The notes under the pieces were generated by a model. The model worked only from the letters and a program-made list of their open reading frames with translations, did not search any database and was not told where the DNA came from. This document shows, piece by piece, positions 1 to 9,460 of a stretch of 64,000 nucleotides of DNA (positions are counted from its first letter, which is position 1; the number at the start of each line of letters is the position of its first letter). The translations under genes and the position numbers were made by a program. Source of the stretch: Piper betle (taxonomy: Eukaryota; Streptophyta; Magnoliopsida; Piperales; Piperaceae); contig JAURVB010000736.1 of the NCBI GenBank assembly GCA_033002965.1, forward strand, positions 62,001 through 126,000, written 5' to 3'.

Positions 1-842
1 TGTACTTAAGTGGAGGAATGATTCCCCCCCCTAATTTGTAGGCAAATGTGCATGTTTGCCAAAACTAAATGTGTCAGTGTGTGCCCTTAACATGAGACAT
101 AATGAAGTAGTTTGTAAGATTTTAAGTCCAATATCTAATGCATACGAAGGATAGAGGATATCTACTCTTATTAGTAAAATGTGGGACTCAATATTTGTAT
201 AAGATTAAAAATAATAGAATCAACAAATCAAAATGCAAGACAAATCTAAAAAATATAATAAAAATACTACTTACAAAGGGTCATGATTTTGAATCACACT
301 AACCTTTATTTCTTAAAAGAAAATAATAAAAATACATTTTACTTTAGAAAAGCACGGGTTCAAACCCAACTAACTTTAACTTTTAACTTCTTGTTAATAA
401 AAGTCATTTAATTGTCTTAGTAAAATATTAAAAATAAATTAAATAATTATAATTCATCTTTTCAATCAATTAGGATATCTTTAAAGTTAATGGTGATATA
501 GTCTTATCTAAAATATTGAATTATTAAAGTTTATCTCATTATTTAATGAGAGATTATTTATAAAATTAAAATTTATCTTGCATAGGTTGTGCATGGTGTG
601 ACATCTTGCCTAATATAATTAATAAGAATATATTTATAAATCTTCTAATTTGGTTAATCGTTTTGAAAAAACATTTGGCCCATTATGTTGCACCTAGATC
701 ATATCATTACAAATGACATAAGAGCTAAAGCAAGATAGGCTAAAGTCATTAATTAAAGAAAAGAATTTTGATGATCGAAATTTCTAAAAGTAAGGGGGGA
801 AAAGATTTGCTATAATAAAATAATACAGTAAACTCCATGCAG
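1..842. other. Intergenic AT-rich DNA, no gene seen
   Basis: No coding region, RNA gene or complete transposon could be recognised here. The stretch is AT-rich with short poly-A and poly-T runs. Around 640-700 it has a weak likeness to the dispersed spacer repeat seen later near 11.3 and 15.4 kb (words such as a 'cattatgttgcac' block followed by 'cattacaa'). Confidence 0.5.
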
Positions 843-1860
843 CAGCCTATGTAGTTGAATGTGGATTATATCCCAGCTTTGCCATTGATATAAGTGCAGT
901 GAACTAGAGGACACTTTATGCGGATAATTAAACTTGCCATATTAATTTTTAAAATTTACGTACTAATTTGGCCTTCTCATGCATTAAGTACTCCAACTGA
1001 ACGACCGACAGGCTCAAGTTCAAATAGGAAGCAAATGGAGAAGCAAATTATAACGTTGACTTGGTTTGGGAAAAAAAACTTATATCGTTAACCTAGTCCA
1101 TTCTAAGAGATATCCATTCGAGTTGGATCTGTCCAGCCATCACTTATCCAAGAAGTAGTACAGTTGCGACAAAAGATAGTTCTTGCCAACAATGATATAG
1201 CATGCATGTATACGGATTTGGTGAATAGGAAACAATGGAGTTCAAAATCTAAATGGGACTCTCCCCAAAGAAAGTTACCTCCCTGGATATAAATTGCCCA
1301 TGAGAGGTCAGGCTATCAACAACTTGACGAGTACTTATGGCCGTGAGGCCATCTCCACACCATGTAAACTATCTATTTTTTTGGCATTTTTGGCAGGCTT
1401 TCTTTTCTTTTTTTCTTTCCTTTTCCATGATATCTTCCTTAGTAACACACCACATAACCATTACCATAATTTTAAGGGCTTTTATTTACGGTTCATCAAC
1501 ATATATTAAATTCTAATAATTTTGGTAATTTTCTTAAGCATTATGTTTATGAAATAAGTAATCGCTGTTATATGAGCTAGCGGGCCGTGCAAAACCTGGC
1601 CGGTTCAAGATCAGAGTATGAGGGGAGTTGTGGCCCAGTCTGAACCAAAGAAAGAAAAGTACCGGATTCATGTTTGAACAAGTCTAAATTTACAATATTT
1701 TTTGGGATGTAGCTTTCATCCCAAAATGACAAGCTTGAACATTTCAAAGGGATAACATGCAGATTAGGGTGCCGGCGAACCACCCAATCTATTCATTTCG
1801 CCATAAAAGCTCCCCCAACCATCTTCTTCAATGTGTCCGACCTTAATCACTTTATCCATC

Positions 1861-1867
1861 TATAAAA
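1861..1867 (+). promoter_or_regulatory. TATA box of the first glycine-rich protein gene
   Basis: TATAAAA lies 59 bp upstream of the ATG at 1926, inside a block conserved in all three copies. Just upstream, a 'cgccataaaagctccccc' segment (about 1799-1816) is also conserved in all three promoters and may be a further control element. The start of transcription is not visible, but about 1890 would be normal spacing. Confidence 0.7.
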
Positions 1868-1925
1868 CCCACAAGCAGATGCTGGCTACTCAACAATCAT
1901 CGAAAACCAATTAAGCTACTTCAAA

Positions 1926-2255
1926 ATGGTTAGCGTTCGGCTTATTCAGATCTTTGTGCTTCTTGGCCTCTTTGCTTGCAGTGCCAGTGCGAGGAAACTG
2001 GCCGGGGCACATGAAGGCCTTGAAGAGGATAAGAGCTTTTTCTTTCCTGGCCTAGGAGGTGGAGGTGGCTTCGGAGGTGGAGGTGGTGGTGGCCTCGGTG
2101 GTGCAGGTTTTGGTGGCGGAGCTGGCTATGGAGGTGGCCTCGGAGGCCTGGGTGGACTTGGTGGTGGTGGTGGATTCGGCGGTGGCGGCGGACTTGGTGG
2201 ACTTGGTGGTGGATACGGTGGTGGTGCCGGGGGTGGTTTTGGTGGATTCCCCTAA
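1926..2255 (+). CDS. Small secreted glycine-rich protein, copy 1
   Basis: This single-exon frame encodes 109 residues. The first 22 or so form a clear signal peptide: a charged start, a hydrophobic core rich in Leu, Val, Ile and Phe, and a likely cut after Ser-Ala-Ser-Ala before Arg-Lys-Leu. A short acidic and aromatic linker (about residues 23-42, ending in Phe-Phe-Phe-Pro-Gly) follows. The rest is a Gly-Gly-X domain with X being Leu, Phe, Tyr or Ala, ending in Gly-Phe-Pro. This layout matches plant class I glycine-rich proteins, usually exported and linked to the cell wall. Structural function is inferred from the family, not shown here. The start is supported by the signal peptide, by the TATA box 59 bp upstream and by conservation of the same ATG in the other two copies. 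Long open frames on the opposite strand are shadows of the GGN repeats. Confidence 0.88.
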   Translation: MVSVRLIQIFVLLGLFACSASARKLAGAHEGLEEDKSFFFPGLGGGGGFGGGGGGGLGGAGFGGGAGYGGGLGGLGGLGGGGGFGGGGGLGGLGGGYGGGAGGGFGGFP

Positions 2256-2918
2256 TGCGTGCATGCATGCATGAATTACTATTATGGTGTGCAAGTACTG
2301 TTACTACGTACTGCTACGTTTGAAGAACTTCTATGCGTGTATAATTGTAATTCTCTCGTGGAAAATAATAAGTGATGTTGGGAAAATGCTTATTGTTACT
2401 ATGCAAGTCCATATATATATATATATTGCACATCATATCACCAATTAATTTACTGTCTTAGGAGGATATATTTTCTAATATGTCACCAATATCGGCTTAC
2501 CCAAGGCGAACTCGTTATTTTGGCTATTACAGTAAGTTAATTTGTTACCTGGAAAAGACGTTTTATCCTTTAAGTAAAAAGTTTAAAAGACAATGAACAG
2601 CATACGTGTTCTGAAATTCGATGAAAATTTATTGTCCCTTCCAATTCTTTGAGACGGGTTTTATCCTTGCCACCGCCAAATTGATCACCCTCTAGATCAA
2701 TCAGATACCCCTTTCCATCTTCTCTGAGTGATTCGTTCTCGGCCTTGTTGAGACCGAATTGTCGCTACCATAGCTCCCAAAATAACCTCATTTCAATCCT
2801 AAAGGCAAGGGGATCCTAGATTTACACTGGACCTGTGAAAAGATGGTATCAAAGACAAAGACAATTAGAGACGATGAACCGAGGCATTCTTCCAACACCA
2901 ATAGTTTTCAGAGCAAAT
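2256..2918 (+). other. 3' flank of glycine-rich gene copy 1
   Basis: This stretch holds the 3' untranslated region and downstream spacer, closely matching those of copies 2 and 3. An AATAAT-type run near 2363 is a possible polyadenylation signal. A short AT repeat at about 2413-2425 corresponds to a much longer AT tract after copy 3. No other gene was seen. Confidence 0.5.
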
Positions 2919-3673
2919 AGCAGCCTTTTAGTTAAATGTGGATTATATCCCAACTTTGCCATTGATATAAGTGCAGTGAACTAGAGGGCACTCTATGCGG
3001 ATAATTAAACTTGCCATATTAATTTTTCAAATTTACGTACTAATTTGGCCTTCCCATGCATTAAGTACTCCAACTGAACAACCGACAGGCCCAAGGTCAA
3101 ATGGGAAGCAAATGGAGAAGCAAATTATACTTGCTTTGGAATAAAAAACATATAACGTTGACTTAAATTTATAAGGAGACAAAAGACCTACTTGTTGAAA
3201 CCAGTCCTTTCAAGAGATAACCATTCCAGCTGGATCTCTCCAGCCATCAATTATCCAAGAAATAGTACAGTTTTTCATGATGTCTACCTTAGTAACACAC
3301 CACATGACCATTACCATAATTTTAAGGGCGTTTATTTACGGTTCATCAACATATTATAAATTCTAATAATTTTGGTAATTTTCTTGAGCATAATGTTTGT
3401 GAAAAATGTAATGGCTGTTACATGAGCTAGCGGGCCCTGCAAAACCTGGCCGGTCCAAGAGCAGAGTACGACGGGGGTTGTGGCCCAGTCTGAACCAAAG
3501 AAAGAAAATTAGCGGGATTCATGTTTAAACAAGTCTAAAATTACAATATTTTTTAGGAAGTAGCTTTCATCCCTAAAAGACAAGCTTCAACGTTTCTAAA
3601 TTTATAATATTATTTAGGAAGTAGCTTTCATCCCTAAAAGACAAGCTTCAACATTTCAAAGGGATAACATGCA

Positions 3674-3811
3674 GGAACCGGTTTTTGCTCCACCCGGGAG
3701 CAACGCCTGATGGAGATGCCGTGTGTCTCCACCGTCCATCATCGTAGGAAGCGACGGTGGAGATGCATGGCGTCTCCATCAGCATCGCTCCCGGAGGAGC
3801 CAAAATTTTAC
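3674..3811. mobile_element. Fold-back MITE inserted in the promoter of glycine-rich gene copy 2
   Basis: A 138-bp insert is absent from the matching positions upstream of copies 1 and 3. It is flanked by the 8-bp direct repeat AACATGCA (3666-3673 and 3812-3819). The two halves are complementary over most of their length; for example 'cctgatggagatgcc' in the left arm pairs with 'ggcgtctccatcagc' in the right arm, and 'tctccaccgtcc' pairs with 'gacggtggaga'. The 8-bp duplication is typical of hAT-type MITEs, although the superfamily is not proven. The insert is clearly more GC-rich than its surroundings. Confidence 0.82.
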
Positions 3812-3913
3812 AACATGCACACTAAGGTGCGGCGAACCAAGCTATTCATTTCGCCATAAAAGCTCCCCCAACCATCTTCTTCTATATGTCTGACCTTAAT
3901 CACTTTTTCCATC

Positions 3914-3920
3914 CATAAAA
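3914..3920 (+). promoter_or_regulatory. Altered TATA box of glycine-rich gene copy 2
   Basis: The position equivalent to the TATA boxes of copies 1 and 3 reads CATAAAA instead of TATAAAA. It lies 59 bp upstream of the ATG at 3979. A single T-to-C change in the core, together with the MITE about 100 bp upstream, could weaken or alter expression of this copy. Confidence 0.55.
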
Positions 3921-3978
3921 CCAACTACCAGCTGCTGGTTACTCAACAATCATCGAAAACCAATTAAGCTACTTCAAA

Positions 3979-4281
3979 ATGGTTAGCTTTCGGCTTATCC
4001 AGATCTTTGTGCTTCTTGCCCTCTTTGCTTTCAGTGCAAGTGCAAGGAAACTGGCCGGGGCACATGAAAACCTTGATAAGGATAAGAGCTTTTTCTTTCC
4101 GGGCCTAGGAGGTGGAGGTGGTGGTGGCCTCGGTGGTGCAGGTTTTGGTGGCGGAGCTGGTTTTGGAGGTGGCCTCGGCGGCCTTGGTGGACTTGGAGGT
4201 GGTGGTGGATTCCATGGTGGCGGTGGACTTGGTGGTGGATACGGTGGTGGTGCCGGGGGTGGTTTTGGTGGATTTCCTTAA
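3979..4281 (+). CDS. Small secreted glycine-rich protein, copy 2
   Basis: A 100-residue single-exon paralogue of the protein at 1926. The signal peptide (about residues 1-22), the Arg-Lys-Leu-Ala-Gly-Ala-His stretch, the Phe-Phe-Phe-Pro-Gly junction and the Gly-Phe-Pro end are all kept. The Gly-rich domain is shorter, having lost Gly-Gly-X blocks, and includes one His replacement. Such length changes are expected from slippage in GGN repeats. The frame is open, so the protein is probably still made if the promoter works. Its promoter carries a MITE and an altered TATA core, and its 3' flank is interrupted by a retrotransposon 474 bp after the stop codon. The role is inferred as cell wall or extracellular, as for the other copies. 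Confidence 0.85.
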   Translation: MVSFRLIQIFVLLALFAFSASARKLAGAHENLDKDKSFFFPGLGGGGGGGLGGAGFGGGAGFGGGLGGLGGLGGGGGFHGGGGLGGGYGGGAGGGFGGFP

Positions 4282-4750
4282 TGCATGCATGCATTCATGA
4301 ATTACAACTATGGTGTGCAAGTACTGTTACAACGTACTCCTTCGTTTGAAGAACGTCTATGCGTGTATTATTGTAATCCTCTCGTGGAAAATAATAAGTG
4401 ATGCTGGAAAAATGCTTATTGTTCCTATACAAGTCCATATAAATATCAACATTGTGCGCATCATATCGCCAATTAATTTATAGTCTTCGGAAATTATATT
4501 TTCTAATATGTCACCAATAGCGGCTTACCGAAGGTGAATGGAAAAAAAACATTGACTTGTTATTTTGGCTATTACAGTTAGTTAATTTGTTACCAAGAAA
4601 AGACGTTTTTTATCCTTTGTGTAAAAAGTAGAGAATAAGCGGCATACGTTTTCTGAAATTGGATGAAAATTTATTGTCCCTTCCAATTCTATGAGATGGG
4701 TTTTATCCTTGCGACCGCGAAATTGATCATCCTCAAGATCCTTTTATGAG

Positions 4751-4755
4751 TGATC
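4751..4755. repeat. Left target site duplication of the Copia element (TGATC)
   Basis: TGATC at 4751-4755 directly precedes the left LTR and is repeated exactly at 10799-10803 after the right LTR. This marks an integrase-made 5-bp staggered insertion and fixes both element ends. Confidence 0.93.
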
Positions 4756-5272
4756 TGATGAATAAAAACTTTAACTTTAACCAAATTATACAGATGATAA
4801 AACCATCATCAATAAAACCTTTCTTCAGATTAAATCATCAAGAAAATAAAATTTAATTATGGAAGCATACCTGAATCCATAATAGCAAAACGATTCTTCA
4901 CTTCTTTAGGTTTTGATCTTCCAAATTCTTCACCGGTTCTCCAAAGCCAGAGTTTCTGAATGATGGGATACCAGAAAAGAAAAACTATGGTGCGAATTCG
5001 GGAACCATAACCGTATTTATTCGTATAACCGTATTTATCCTTTATCTTTCATAATTCCAATTTAACCCATCATAAATTAGAGATTACGAAAACGGTATCT
5101 ACACATATTTATCCATACTCATCTTAAATATATAGTATCTCCACATATTTATCTTAAATATTAATGGCCCATTAACCTTAACTTTAATAGATCAATTTAA
5201 TTTAGGCCCAAAACCTTATTAATAGCATATGATACAATTATATACTTGTATATATACGTCCAAAATCCAACA
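4756..5272 (-). repeat. 3' LTR of the Copia element
   Basis: 517 bp. In + orientation it starts TGATGAATAAAA and ends CCAACA. It matches the right LTR almost throughout, and the second position of its outer terminal codon has drifted from TGTTG to TGATG. Confidence 0.93.
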
Positions 5273-5287
5273 ATCTCCCACTTGGAC
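5273..5287 (-). other. Polypurine tract of the Copia element
   Basis: On the minus strand the bases directly upstream of the 3' LTR read 'caagtgggagat', a typical Copia polypurine tract that primes plus-strand DNA synthesis. Its position against the LTR confirms the minus orientation. Confidence 0.8.
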
Positions 5288-5602
5288 TATATATATAAAG
5301 ATAATTGTATATTACCGTATGAGCTCCAAAATAACATACGCTATTCTTCCAAAATAACAATCTCGTCCATTAATTAATGTTAATATAGGATCAAGGCGAT
5401 TTTCGTTACATTTATCGTAACTAAACCCATCCATGGTCACATACATCAACATAATTAAATGACATAGATCAAGTATGGATGTGTAGCATGAAAATTACAT
5501 GTAATTTGATCTGAACATGCCTATTTTCAACTGGTCCAACCTTATGAGATCACCAAAATAGAGTGAAACATAAACCAAATACCTCAACAAAACAAACTCC
5601 CA

Positions 5603-6441
5603 CTAAAGTAACATATCATCAAATGATACAACACCCAGATGAGCAACATGCTCATGAAAGACCTTGGGCGGTAAACTTTTAGTAAGTGGATCCACAACTA
5701 TAGAGTTTGTCCCAATATGCTCTATAGAGACTTTACCGAAACTTTATCACTCTAAACTCTTTCTTTCACAACAAGGAACTTGATCTCTATATGTTTTGAT
5801 TTAGATGAGCTCCTATTGTTATTTGAATATAGATACTGCAAACTGATTGTCACAAAATAACTTAAGTGGTCTTTGAATATTATCAATAATGCGTAGCCCT
5901 GTGACAAAATTCCACAACCATATTCCATGATTGGATGCCTCATAACAAGCTATGAATTCAGCTGCCATGGTGGAAGAAGCTATGAGTGTCTGCTTAGCAC
6001 TCTTCCAAGAAATAGCTCCTCCAGCAAGCAGGTAGACATAGCTTGACATCCACTAAAATCAGAATCAGAATACCCAATGATCTCAAATTGATCTGACTTC
6101 TGATAGGTAAGCATGTAATGTTTTGTTCTCTGAAGATACCTCATGACTCTTTTGGCTGCTATCCAGTGATCCAATCCCGGATTACTTAAATATCTACCCA
6201 ACATTCCAACAATATACGCAATATCTGGATGCGTACATACTTGAGCATACATAAGACTTCCTACTACTGAAGCATAGGGAATCTTTTGCATTTCATTTCC
6301 TTCTATGTCATTTTTAAGGCACTGATTGAGACTGAATTTGTCTCCTTTAGAAACAGGGGTATCTCCTGGTTTACAACCTTGCATGCCAAATCTCTTAAGC
6401 ACTTTTCTATATAGGTCTTTTGTGATAATCCAAGTATACAT
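5603..6441 (-). pseudogene. Copia RNase H and pol C-terminus, frameshifted
   Basis: The minus strand carries the connection after the reverse transcriptase palm (6441-5980), including Pro-Tyr-Ala-Ser-Val-Val-Gly-Ser-Leu-Met-Tyr-Ala and the RNase H start Gly-Tyr-Ser-Asp-Ser-Asp. The frame then shifts near 6045 and continues at 6049-5819 with Ser-Ala-Lys-Gln-Thr and a Met-Ala-Ala-Glu-Phe block. It shifts again near 5830, and the C-terminal part ends with a stop at 5603-5605. RNase H would degrade the RNA of the RNA:DNA hybrid. With at least two frameshifts no intact enzyme is encoded. Confidence 0.88.
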
Positions 6442-7418
6442 TGAGAACGATCCCGATGTATTTGAATTCCTAATACAAAAGACGCATTTCCAAGATCTTT
6501 CATTTCAAATTTCTTTGATAAAAAACTCTTGGTTTCGTGCAAGAAACTTATATCATTACTGGCAAGCAATATATCATCAACATATAAAACCAGAAAAATA
6601 TACTTACTCCCACTAAACTTATGGTATATACAATCATCAATAACATTCATCTCAAAACCAAACGAGAGAATCACTTGATGAAATTTGTGATACCATTGAC
6701 GAGAAGTCTGCTTAAGTCCATAGATGGATTTCTTTAATTTGCAAACCATATTCTTTGAATCTCCCGATACAAAGTTTTCTGGTTGCACCATATAAATTGT
6801 TTCATCAATGTCACCATTTAGAAACGCGGTCTTTACATCCATCTGATGTAACTCAAGGTCAAAGTGTGCCACTAATGCCATAATTATTCTGAATGAGTCT
6901 TTCGATGAAACTGGAGAGAAAGTCTCATTATAATCGATGCCTTCCTTTTGAGTAAAGCCCTTTGCAACAAGACGAGCCTTATATCTTTCTACATCACCTT
7001 TCAAATCCCTCTTGGTTTTAAATATCCATTTACAATCAATAGGTTTCGCACCTTCAAGCAATGGAACAAGATCCCAAACGTCATTAGCTTTCATGGACTT
7101 CATCTCTTCATTCATGGCATCAATCCACTTTTGAGAATTAGAACTCTTCATGGCTTGATGAAAGTTGATTGGATCATCTTCCACCATTCCAGTGTTATCC
7201 TCATGTTCTTGGAGAAAGATGATATAATCATCTGAAATTGCATTTCTCCTTTCTCTTCTGGATCTCCTCAATGACATTTGCTCTTGAGGTTGTTGAGTTT
7301 GCTCTTCAGGTATAACTTGATTAGGGAGATTCTCGACATTGTCTTGTAATTCTGATATTGTTTCTTGAACAACATCAGGAATATAATCCTGATCCTGATT
7401 ATTGTCAAGAACAATCAT
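6303..7418 (-). pseudogene. Copia reverse transcriptase domain (longest surviving pol frame)
   Basis: A 371-codon open stretch on the minus strand contains the whole RVT_2-type reverse transcriptase core. It has the conserved opening with Trp-Asp-Leu-Val-Pro and Lys-Trp-Ile-Phe-Lys, Arg-Tyr-Lys-Ala-Arg-Leu-Val-Ala-Lys-Gly, Gln-Met-Asp-Val-Lys-Thr-Ala-Phe-Leu, Ser-Ile-Tyr-Gly-Leu-Lys-Gln and the catalytic Tyr-Val-Asp-Asp box. Near 6430 the frame is lost and homology continues in a neighbouring frame (6441-5980). Upstream it joins the integrase frame only through another shift near 7460. The frame is open over the catalytic core but cannot be expressed as normal polyprotein. Confidence 0.93.
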
Positions 7419-8235
7419 GGGAAGAGAATCAGATTCTTCTTCAAAGACAATGTCTCTAACTTCATTTCCCCTCCAAACTCAACATCCTCAAAGAACTGGG
7501 CATTTCCCGTCTCAAAGAATGACCTTATTGTGGGATCATAAAACTTATACCCTCTAGACCATTTAGAGTACCCAACAAAATAACTGCTAACTGTTCTTGA
7601 GTCCAGTTTCTTTTCATTTGGCCTATAAGGCCTTGCCTCAGTTGGACAACCCCAAATGCGTAAATGCTTAATACTGGGTTTTTTTCCAGTCCATAATTCA
7701 TAAGGGGTCTTAACTGTTATTGTGGGACGATTCCACACTCTTCTAGGAATTTGGCAAATGGTCTTGGATGTTGTATACCTGATCCATTATATCTACCATA
7801 GTATTCACCACCACGGTCAGATCCGATAGCCTTAATGGTTTTGTCAAGTTGGTTCTCAACGTCAGCCTTATATGCCTTAAACACGTCCAATGCTGGAGAC
7901 TTCTCGTGAATGAGATAAAGGTAACCATAACGAGAATAATCGTCTATGAACGTAATAAAATATTGTTGACCATTCCAAGAAGCCATAGAAAATGGCCCAC
8001 AAATATCTGTATATATTAGTTCTAAGACACTTGAAGATATATTGGCACCTAATCTCCTTATATTTGTTTGTTTTCCCTTAATGCACTCAATACAGACTTG
8101 AAAATCTGATAAATTAAGAGTATCAAGAATTCCATCTGACATAAGTCGTACAATTCTTTGTTTAGAAATGTGTCCTAAACGCTTGTGCCAGAATAAAGCA
8201 GAATTCTCATTAGTTAATTTTTTTTTTCGTACCAC
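7415..8235 (-). pseudogene. Copia integrase, lacking the catalytic glutamate segment
   Basis: The minus strand encodes the GAG-pre-integrase His-His-Cys-Cys zinc finger (Trp-His-Lys-Arg-Leu-Gly-His and a Cys-X2-Cys pair). The integrase core follows, with its first Asp (Tyr-Thr-Asp-Ile-Cys-Gly-Pro-Phe) and second Asp (Ser-Asp-Arg-Gly-Gly-Glu-Tyr). The frame stops at 7717, just after Cys-Gly-Ile-Val-Pro-Gln. Homology resumes in another frame at 7738-7415, at the Thr-Pro-Tyr-Glu-Leu-Trp-Thr-Gly block. The roughly 60-residue segment between these blocks in Copia elements, which carries the third catalytic acid, is missing, so integrase is inactive. A further frameshift near 7460 separates this from the reverse transcriptase frame. 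Confidence 0.9.
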
Positions 8236-8574
8236 TTAAACCCACATGCAAAGTTTCATTAAAAGATGCAATAGTATCAAGTAAATATAGATTATCATAA
8301 AAAAGACAAGGAACCCATACCCACAATATTTGAATTTAGAAAAGACTAAACTTATTATTTCTAAATGAACAAGAATAACCAAATTTGTCCAATATAGAAA
8401 TAGAAACCAAATTCCGTCTAAAAGACGGTACTACGTATGTCTCTTTCAAATCCAAATAATATCATGTCTTTAACAATAATCTAAAAATCCTATTGCCTCA
8501 ACTATAACTGAGTTGCCATCACCCACATAGATGAATCTTTCAGCATCATTTGGCTTTCGGCAACTCAGGCAACC
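8236..8574 (-). pseudogene. Degraded Copia protease to integrase linker
   Basis: The minus strand here still shows short stretches typical of the Copia segment after protease, for example a Val-Gly-Asp-Gly-Asn-Ser-Val-Ile-Val-Glu-Ala-Ile-Gly block near 8535-8480. Stops and shifts interrupt it, including a stop directly after the protease start. No continuous frame remains. Confidence 0.65.
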
Positions 8575-8757
8575 CTACATTGACACACTTATGTGAGTAG
8601 TATCACCCAAATCTAGCCACCAAGTGTGTATTGGTACTGAAACTAAATTAACCTCATAACAAACAAAATTACGAAATGGACCTTTATTTACACACCAAGT
8701 GTGATACCTAGTGCATTCCTTCTTCATATGTCTAGGTTGACCACAAAAAAACAACAA
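8575..8757 (-). pseudogene. Copia gag zinc knuckle and protease start, altered
   Basis: This short minus-strand stretch has a CCHC-like knuckle reading Cys-Gly-Gln-Pro-Arg-His-Met-Lys-Lys-Glu-Cys. The first cysteine of the CX2C pair is not seen; that position reads Leu. It is followed by Trp-Trp-Leu-Asp-Leu-Gly-Asp-Thr-Thr-His, where Copia proteases have an Asp-Ser/Thr-Gly active site. The middle residue is Leu here, so both RNA binding and proteolysis are probably lost. Confidence 0.75.
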
Positions 8758-8785
8758 GAAGCCTGATTTTTTTTCTTATTTTGTC

Positions 8786-9439
8786 TTGATAGGTACTAGC
8801 CAAGTGAGTACTTTCAGCATGTTCTTGCTTCAACCTTTCTTCTTCTTGCACACAATAAGAAATGAGCTCATTAAGAGTCCATTTGTCCCTTTGACAGTTG
8901 TAACTGACCTTGAATTGACTGAATTATGTCGAAGAGAAATTAAAACTAAATGCACGAGCAAATCTTCAGATAGCTCTAACCTTAGTGCTTTTAGTATTGA
9001 AGCAATATTTGACATCTCTAAGATGTACTCTCTTATGCTTGTTTTGCCTTTAAACTTCATTGAAATCAAGTTCAACAAAAGCGTACTTGTTTCAGCCTTA
9101 TCATTTTTTACAAAACGCTTTTCAATTTCTTTAAGAAACTCAGCTGGCTGTAGTAACCTTTTCAGATACATCCCCTTTGAAGGTTTCTGGAATCCCACGC
9201 TTCATGATCATAAGACTCATGCGATTTGAACGTTCCTACTTCTCAATGTCCCGTTTTTCCTCAATGGAACTTTTGTCCGTAAGAGAAGAAGGTTGTTCAG
9301 TCCTTAATGCAAGGTCAAGATCCATGCAGTCGAGAACGATTATCACGTTCTCTTTCCAATCCTTAAAATTATCTTTAAGCATAAGAACTGAATTGATGTT
9401 GGCAGAAATCATATAAGCAGATTGATTAACTGAATCCAT
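8786..9439 (-). pseudogene. Copia gag (UBN2-type capsid), frameshifted
   Basis: The likely gag start is the Met at 9439, followed by a capsid-like N-terminus with Leu-Lys-Asp-Asn-Phe-Lys-Asp-Trp-Lys. The frame shifts near 9235 and again near 9200. It continues at 9198-8830 with a UBN2-like segment (Phe-Leu-Lys-Glu-Ile-Glu-Lys-Arg-Phe, then Ser-Ile-Arg-Glu-Tyr-Ile and Leu-Val-His-Leu-Val-Leu-Ile-Ser-Leu). Gag would form the virus-like particle. It is broken here and could at best be supplied by another element. Confidence 0.8.
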
Positions 9440-9460
9440 AGAACAAAACAACATGCCCAT

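Larger units (their letters stand above)
843..2918 (+). repeat. Tandem segmental duplication, unit 1 (contains the first glycine-rich protein gene)
   Basis: The block from about 843, with 'tgtggattatatccca' and 'tgccattgatataagtgc', recurs from about 2920, and the genes lie 2053 bp apart. Upstream, promoter, coding and 3' flanking DNA all match between units, so the whole gene with its regulatory DNA was duplicated. A third copy with the same promoter and 3' flank runs from about 13,440 to 15,080. Boundaries are by eye. Confidence 0.8.
2919..4750 (+). repeat. Tandem segmental duplication, unit 2 (contains the second glycine-rich protein gene)
   Basis: This is the second copy of the unit starting at about 843. 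It differs by a deletion in the upstream part, by a roughly 55-bp local duplication near 3540-3655 ('gtagctttcatccctaaaag' occurs twice) and by a 138-bp MITE. Its 3' flank is broken by the Copia element at 4756 and resumes at 10,799, where the 'ccatcttctctgag' and 'gttgagaccgaattgtcgc' words shared with copies 1 and 3 reappear. Confidence 0.75.

Noticed and set aside
1942..2294. Long open frames opposite and alongside the glycine-rich gene (also at 4031-4320 and 14059-14417)
   Set aside because: They arise because GGN repeats avoid stops in every frame. The translations are low-complexity His/Arg/Gln or Thr/Ser runs, and the + strand frame has the signal peptide and promoter.
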